Below, in pieces: positions 59,701-64,000 of a stretch of DNA of 64,000 nucleotides (positions are counted from its first letter, which is position 1; each line of letters begins with the position of its first letter). The notes under the pieces were generated by a model. That model was given only the letters and a program-made list of their open reading frames with translations, was not told the origin of the DNA and searched no databases. Source of the stretch: Hemileia vastatrix (lineage: Eukaryota; Basidiomycota; Pucciniomycetes; Pucciniales; Zaghouaniaceae); assembly GCA_030280995.1 (NCBI GenBank), contig JASXTE010000017.1, positions 14,808,498-14,872,497 on the forward strand, given 5' to 3'. A program made the translations under genes and the position numbers.

Positions 59701-62400
59701 CAGTCTCATTTCCATAAAAAGAATTGATTGCGTCTGACAGCATGCAACCAAAAATGTCAAACACAAGTTTGGCCAAACTTGTGCTGGACACTTTTATCAT
59801 GAAGAGTATCCAGGGTGAAAGTCATTTTTAATCATCTGAAATTTCTTATAAACATTTTCACTGTTATTAAATCTTTGTGCCTCACTCATATTTATCAATT
59901 GATTAATTTTTTCTCACCATTATATTATTAATATTATCAGTATAGCAAAAAATTGTGTGCCAAATGAATACTGGGTGATGTTACACCTTTTATAATATTA
60001 TTAAATAAAGGTAAAAAAATATGAAAATGATTTAATTTACAAAAAATAAACTTCTATCCAAAAGCAATATGAGAGGAATAAAGTAAAATAATAGAAATCA
60101 AAGATAAAAATTAAAATCCAAGTTAAATTCCTGCCATAAACAGAAAAAAGAGATGTTGAATTAAATTAGAACAATCAGGGCTAAACTTGCACTAAATTTT
60201 CATTTTTGTAAAAATAAAAAAAAAATCCACTTGAGCTTTACCAAAACTTCAGCATGAAAATTTTGCCATATCAAACTACTTCTAGTGTAATTTTTTATCA
60301 AAAATTTATCTTCATTTCCATAGAGAGAATTACTCCCATCTGACTGCACCTGACCAAAAGTGTCCAGCACAAGTTCGGCCGAACTTGTGCTGGACACTTT
60401 TTTAATGTAGAGTAGCTAGGGTAGAATTTTTCTTCAGTTCATCTAGTATTTCTTACAAACATGTCTACTGGTATTTTATATTTGTTCCTCACTCATTAAT
60501 ATCATTTGATTAATTTTTGGTCGCCATTATATTATTAATTTTATAAGTATAGAAAAAACTCATGTGCCAAATGCATACCAGGTGATTTTATGCCATTTAT
60601 AATATTATTAAATAAATGTATAAAAATATGAAAATAATTTATTATAAAAATTATTAATTGATATCCAAAAGCAATATTAGGAATAAAAAATTAAGTTAAA
60701 GGGATCAAATATATAAAAAGAAATCCAAGCAATATTCCTACTATCAAAGGCCAGTAGAGGTGTTGAAGGGAATGAGAGCCATCAGGGATAAATTGTACTA
60801 AATTGACTTTTTTTCAAAGTAAAAAATTGTGCACCTGTGGTTTGGATGAAATATAGGTAGAAAATTTGGCTATGTAAAACTACTTCTAGTGAAGTTTTTT
60901 ATCCAAAAATTTTTTTTCATTGCCATAGCAAGAATTGATCTCATATGACTGCAACTGACCAAAAGTGTCCAGCACAAGTTCGGCCAAACTTGTGCTGGAC
61001 ACTTTTTTGATGGTGAGTATCTAGGGTGCAGCTCTTCTTCAGTGCAACTGGTATTTTTTTAAAACATATCCACTGGTATTTGATCTTTCTGTTTTATTAA
61101 TATTTTATCATTTGATCAATTTTTTGTTACCAGTATATTATTATTTTTATTAGTATAGCAAAAAAACGTGTGCCAAATGCTTACAGGGTGATGTTAAACC
61201 TTTAATAATTCTATTAAATACAGGTAAAAAATTATGAAAATGATTTGTTTTACATAAAATTAATTGATATCTAAAAGAAAAAAAGGGATAAAAAGAAATA
61301 GGTTGAATAATAGGTATTTTATATGAAATTCAAAATTCAAGCTAAATGCCTACTTTCAAGGCTCAGAAGAGGTGTTGGATAAAATGGGCATCATCAGGAA
61401 TAAAATTTTACTTAATTTGATTTTTTGAAAAACTAAATGAAGTTTTCAACTGATTTTTTTCCAATATTTAGTTGGACACTTTATCTATATCAAATTACTT
61501 CTAGTACCATGATTGACCAAATTAAATCCTCATTTCCATATGCAGAATTGATCCCATATGGCTGGACCAGGCCAAAGGTGTCAACCACAAGTTTGAGAAT
61601 TCTTCTGGTGGAGACTTTTATGATGGACAGTAGTAGGGTGCAAGTCTTCTTTAGTTAATCTAGTATTCCTCATAAACATTTCCAACTTATTTTTGGCCAA
61701 AAATCAGGTGGAAAGTTTGTCCATATCAAATTACTTCTAATGCCATGATTGACTAAAAATTGATTCTCATTGCCATATAGAGGGTTGATCCCATATGACT
61801 GGATCTGGCAAAAGAGTCACCACAATTTTTGATAAACTTAAGTTTGAAAATTTTATGATGGAAAGTAATTGCAAGTCTTCTTCATTTCATCAAATAATCC
61901 TCATAAAAATCTCCAACTGTATTTTGGCCAAACTTCAGGTGGACACTTTGGCCATATTAAATTAATTCTAGCTCCATGTTGATAAAAAACTGATACTTAT
62001 TGCCATATATAGATATTAAACCCATCAGACTGTGCCTTTCCAAAAGTGTCTACCTGAATTATGGCTAAACCTCAGTTGGACACTTTTATGATGCAGAGTA
62101 GCTAGGGCAAAAGTATTCTTCAGTTAATTTGGTATTCATGATAAATTTATTCTCCTGAAGTTTATCCTAACTTGAGGTGGACAATTTCCGAAAGCACCAG
62201 TTAGTCACTATCCATCAAAAAAGTGTTCACCAAAATTTTGGCTAAACTTGTGGTGGACCCCTTTGATCAGCCACAGTCAGATGAGATCAACTCTTTAGAT
62301 GGGAATGAGGATTATGTTTTGGTCAATCATGGAAATAGAATTAGTGTGATGTGGCCAAATTACCCCCCTGAAGGTCAGACAAACCACAGAAGGACACTTT
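53795..62400. repeat. Tandem array of ~608-bp units, E2
   Basis: Palindromes start at 54299, 54879, 55490, 56100, 56705, 57315, 57929, 58534, 59143, 59753, 60360 and 60965. The spacing is 580 bp for the first step and 603-614 bp after it. From about 61575 palindromes are degenerate and closer together (near 61577, 61815, 62047 and 62223). Corresponding units of E1 and E2 are more alike than neighbouring units, so the array predates the split of the two copies. Confidence 0.9.
57315..57352. repeat. 38-bp perfect palindrome (type example)
   Basis: GTGTCCAGCACAAGTTCGG followed at once by its reverse complement; an identical copy lies at 60360-60397. All other units carry the same palindrome with matched or single-sided changes. 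It is followed by TTTTATGATGGAGAGTAGCTAGGGTG in nearly every unit (longer motif at 57353-57378). It could form a cruciform or a very stable hairpin. Confidence 0.95.
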
Positions 62401-62996
62401 TTAGCAGGTAGTAACTGAGAAAAATCCATTTATCAGAAGGAAAATCTTTTATTGGATAGATGCCAAGGTTTCATACTTGTGTATTATGGTCAGTATTAAT
62501 TTTGAAAGAGTCTGTCCAAGCAATTTCATTGCCCATTATGACACATTTTGTTTTAAATGTTTCAAACTGCATGATACAGTATTAAGGTGTCACATAGTAT
62601 AATTAAGTTCTATTACGTGCCCTCCTATGATGCCTAAATTTATAATTTAATATCTTACATAATAAGTTTTTTTATATAAATTCATCAATATTTTTTTTTA
62701 TTATCAAATTTAATAGAGCAAGTATCCTGAATTATTATATATGCATAAGCTTAGGTTAGATCAATTTGTGCTCAATTTGTTCTCATCAGAGGACCAAAAT
62801 CAAGTTCTGGAGGATCAACTTGTGCATAATTTGGAATCAGTTGATATTCTTTCTATAATCAATATGAGAACAAATGTAAATCTAACTCTAATTTACTTAT
62901 GTTTATAAAGTATTCATAAACCTGGCATAATTAAGGGACACTCTAAATTTCAAGAGAGGGGATTGCTAGCAATTCACCCATAGATTTCCCGTGGTG
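62400..62996. other. Right terminal region of E2, no gene
   Basis: Unique AT-rich sequence, not part of the units. It ends in the GCTAGC-centred near-palindrome (TTGCTAGCAA, 62963-62972) and the terminal repeat. Confidence 0.65.
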
Positions 62997-64000
62997 AATA
63001 ACAAGTAGAGGTGTTAGATCAAATGTGCACCACCAGGGTTAAACTTGGACTATATTTTCTTTTTTGTTAAACCAAAGAAAGTGTCCTGATGAGTTTTGAA
63101 AAATCATCAGGAGGACATTTTGGCAATATCAAACTACTTATTGTGCAATGATTGAGCAAAATGTCATTTTCATTTCCATAGAGTAAATTTATCCCATCTG
63201 ACTGCATGCAACCAAAAGTATCCAGCACAAGTTCGGCCGAACTTATGCTGGACACTTTTATGATGGTGAGTATCTAGGGTGTAGGTCTTCTTCAGTTCAT
63301 CAGGTATTCCTTAAAAACAAATCCACTTGTATATGATCTTTCTGTGTCATTCATATTTATCATTTGATTCATTGTTTTTCACCATTATACTATTAATGTT
63401 ATTAGTATTGAAAAATCTTGTAAGCCAAATGCATAATGGGAGATGCTACATCTTTAATAATCTTATTAAATAAAAGTAAAAAAAATATGAGAAGTATTAG
63501 TTTTACAATAAATAAATTGATATTTGAAAGTAAAAAGAGTAATAAAAAAGTAAAATAAAAGTTATTAAATATGAAATTAAACATTCAAATAAAATTTCTG
63601 CAATCAAAGATAATTTGAGTTTTCCGACCAAATTTGCACCTCCAGTTCTAGATTTGGAATATATTTTCATTTTTTTAAAATTAATAAAAGTGTCCACCTG
63701 AGGTTTTCCAAAAAATCAGGAGTATAGTATAGCAGTATAAAACTACTTCTTGTGCAATGATTGAGCAAAAATTCATTTTAACTTCCATTGAGTAAATTTA
63801 TCCCATCTGACTGCATGCAACCAAAAGTGTCCAACACAAGCTCAGCTGAACTTGTGCTGGAAAATTTTATGATGGAGAGTAGCTAGGGTGCAAGTCTTCT
63901 TCAGTTAATCTTGTATTCCTTTTAAAAATTTCTATGGGTATTTGATCTTTCTGTGTCATCCATATTTATTATTTGATTAATTTTTAGTCACCATTATATT
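62997..64000. repeat. Tandem array of ~608-bp units, E1 right block
   Basis: Two units with palindromes at about 63218 and 63827; the second is damaged in its right arm (ends GGAAAAT in place of GGACAC). Collinear with E2 58318-59320. Runs off the window. Confidence 0.88.

Larger units (their letters stand above)
52455..62996. mobile_element. Complete array-type TIR element E2 (10,542 bp)
   Basis: The left end is CACCACGGGAAATCTGGGGG, then TGAACTGCTAGCAGTTC. The right end mirrors it (AATTCACCCATAGATTTCCC, then GTGGTG). Duplication AAT at 52452-52454 and 62997-62999. The uninterrupted target sequence is present inside E2 itself at 58306-58325. Layout: ~1.3 kb left region with TATGCA repeats, twelve regular ~608-bp units with palindromes, about 1.4 kb of shorter degenerate units (61000-62400), and ~0.6 kb of unique right end. 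No open frame longer than about 100 codons and no transposase. CAC termini and a 3-bp duplication suggest mobilisation by a CACTA-type enzyme. Confidence 0.85.
46681..64000. mobile_element. Array-type TIR element E1 (left part, E2 inside, runs off window)
   Basis: It starts CACCACAGGAAATCTGGGGG with GAACTGCTAGCTGTTC, the same end as E2. 46681-52454 is collinear with E2 from 52455 to about 58316, and 62997-64000 continues with the sequence that in E2 lies at 58318 onward, so the two parts are one copy split by E2. The right end lies beyond the window. No coding gene. The left 1.2 kb holds TATGCA-rich sequence (47060-47380), followed by ~608-bp units. Confidence 0.85.

Noticed and set aside
48461..63863. 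CRISPR-like regular spacing of palindromes
   Set aside because: The units are ~608 bp of similar sequence, not short repeats with unique spacers, and the host is a eukaryote.
1..64000. tRNA, rRNA and other RNA genes
   Set aside because: None could be recognised by eye. A tRNAscan or Infernal run would be needed to exclude small ones.

Overview
The window looks like AT-rich nuclear DNA of a fungus, most likely a basidiomycete. It has two conserved single-copy eukaryotic genes with short GT-AG introns (57-104 nt in the proteasome gene), Ty3/Gypsy retrotransposons, a PIF/Harbinger transposase, a relic of the fungal TET/JBP-like oxygenase family, and Zn2Cys6-type cysteine clusters. I cannot name the species. 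Only about 2.3 kb is ordinary host gene space: a divergent pair at 13.9-16.2 kb, MED7 (Mediator subunit 7, minus strand) and PSMA4 (20S proteasome alpha subunit, plus strand, seven exons), sharing a 239-bp promoter region that holds a tandem duplication. The rest is nested mobile DNA.

Left part (1-12.9 kb). At 1-5.25 kb lies a damaged, inverted copy (A) of the large Gypsy element found in full at 31.4-45.1 kb (B). Next come an LTR-like piece (5.3-5.6 kb), one end of a CACTA-like element (V, 6.1 kb) and a 6.66-kb TIR element X (6,259-12,922). X carries an intact three-exon Myb/SANT-like gene, a 5'-truncated TET/JBP-like oxygenase relic, several internal tandem repeats and two inserted ~200-bp MITEs, one of them sitting inside the right TIR of X.

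Middle (16.9-31.4 kb). A 7.5-kb CACTA-like element Y (3-bp duplication TAG) has no transposase of its own but contains a 2.9-kb Harbinger element Hb (3-bp duplication ATT) with an apparently intact two-exon DDE transposase. Beyond Y come inverted LTR-like pieces, a heavily decayed chromovirus C on the minus strand (gag to chromodomain, 30.0-25.5 kb), and the first part of another Gypsy element D, cut off where B begins.

Gypsy element B (31,395-45,131): 5' LTR, a tRNA-Lys-like primer site, gag-PR-RT-RNaseH-INT with many lesions and a solo LTR inserted in RT, a repeat-rich spacer, and then two genes in antisense orientation before the 3' LTR. Both antisense products have a Zn2Cys6-like cysteine pattern. 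Copy A keeps the same pol/antisense-gene arrangement. The 3' LTR carries a 261-bp CACTA-like MITE (Z).

Right part (46.7-64 kb). There are two copies of a large non-coding TIR element, E1 and E2. E2 (10,542 bp) is complete and inserted in E1 with a 3-bp duplication AAT. Each is mainly a tandem array of ~608-bp units, and each unit carries a 38-bp palindrome whose two halves co-vary between units. I regard this array-type transposon and the antisense Zn-cluster genes of B as the most unusual content of the window.
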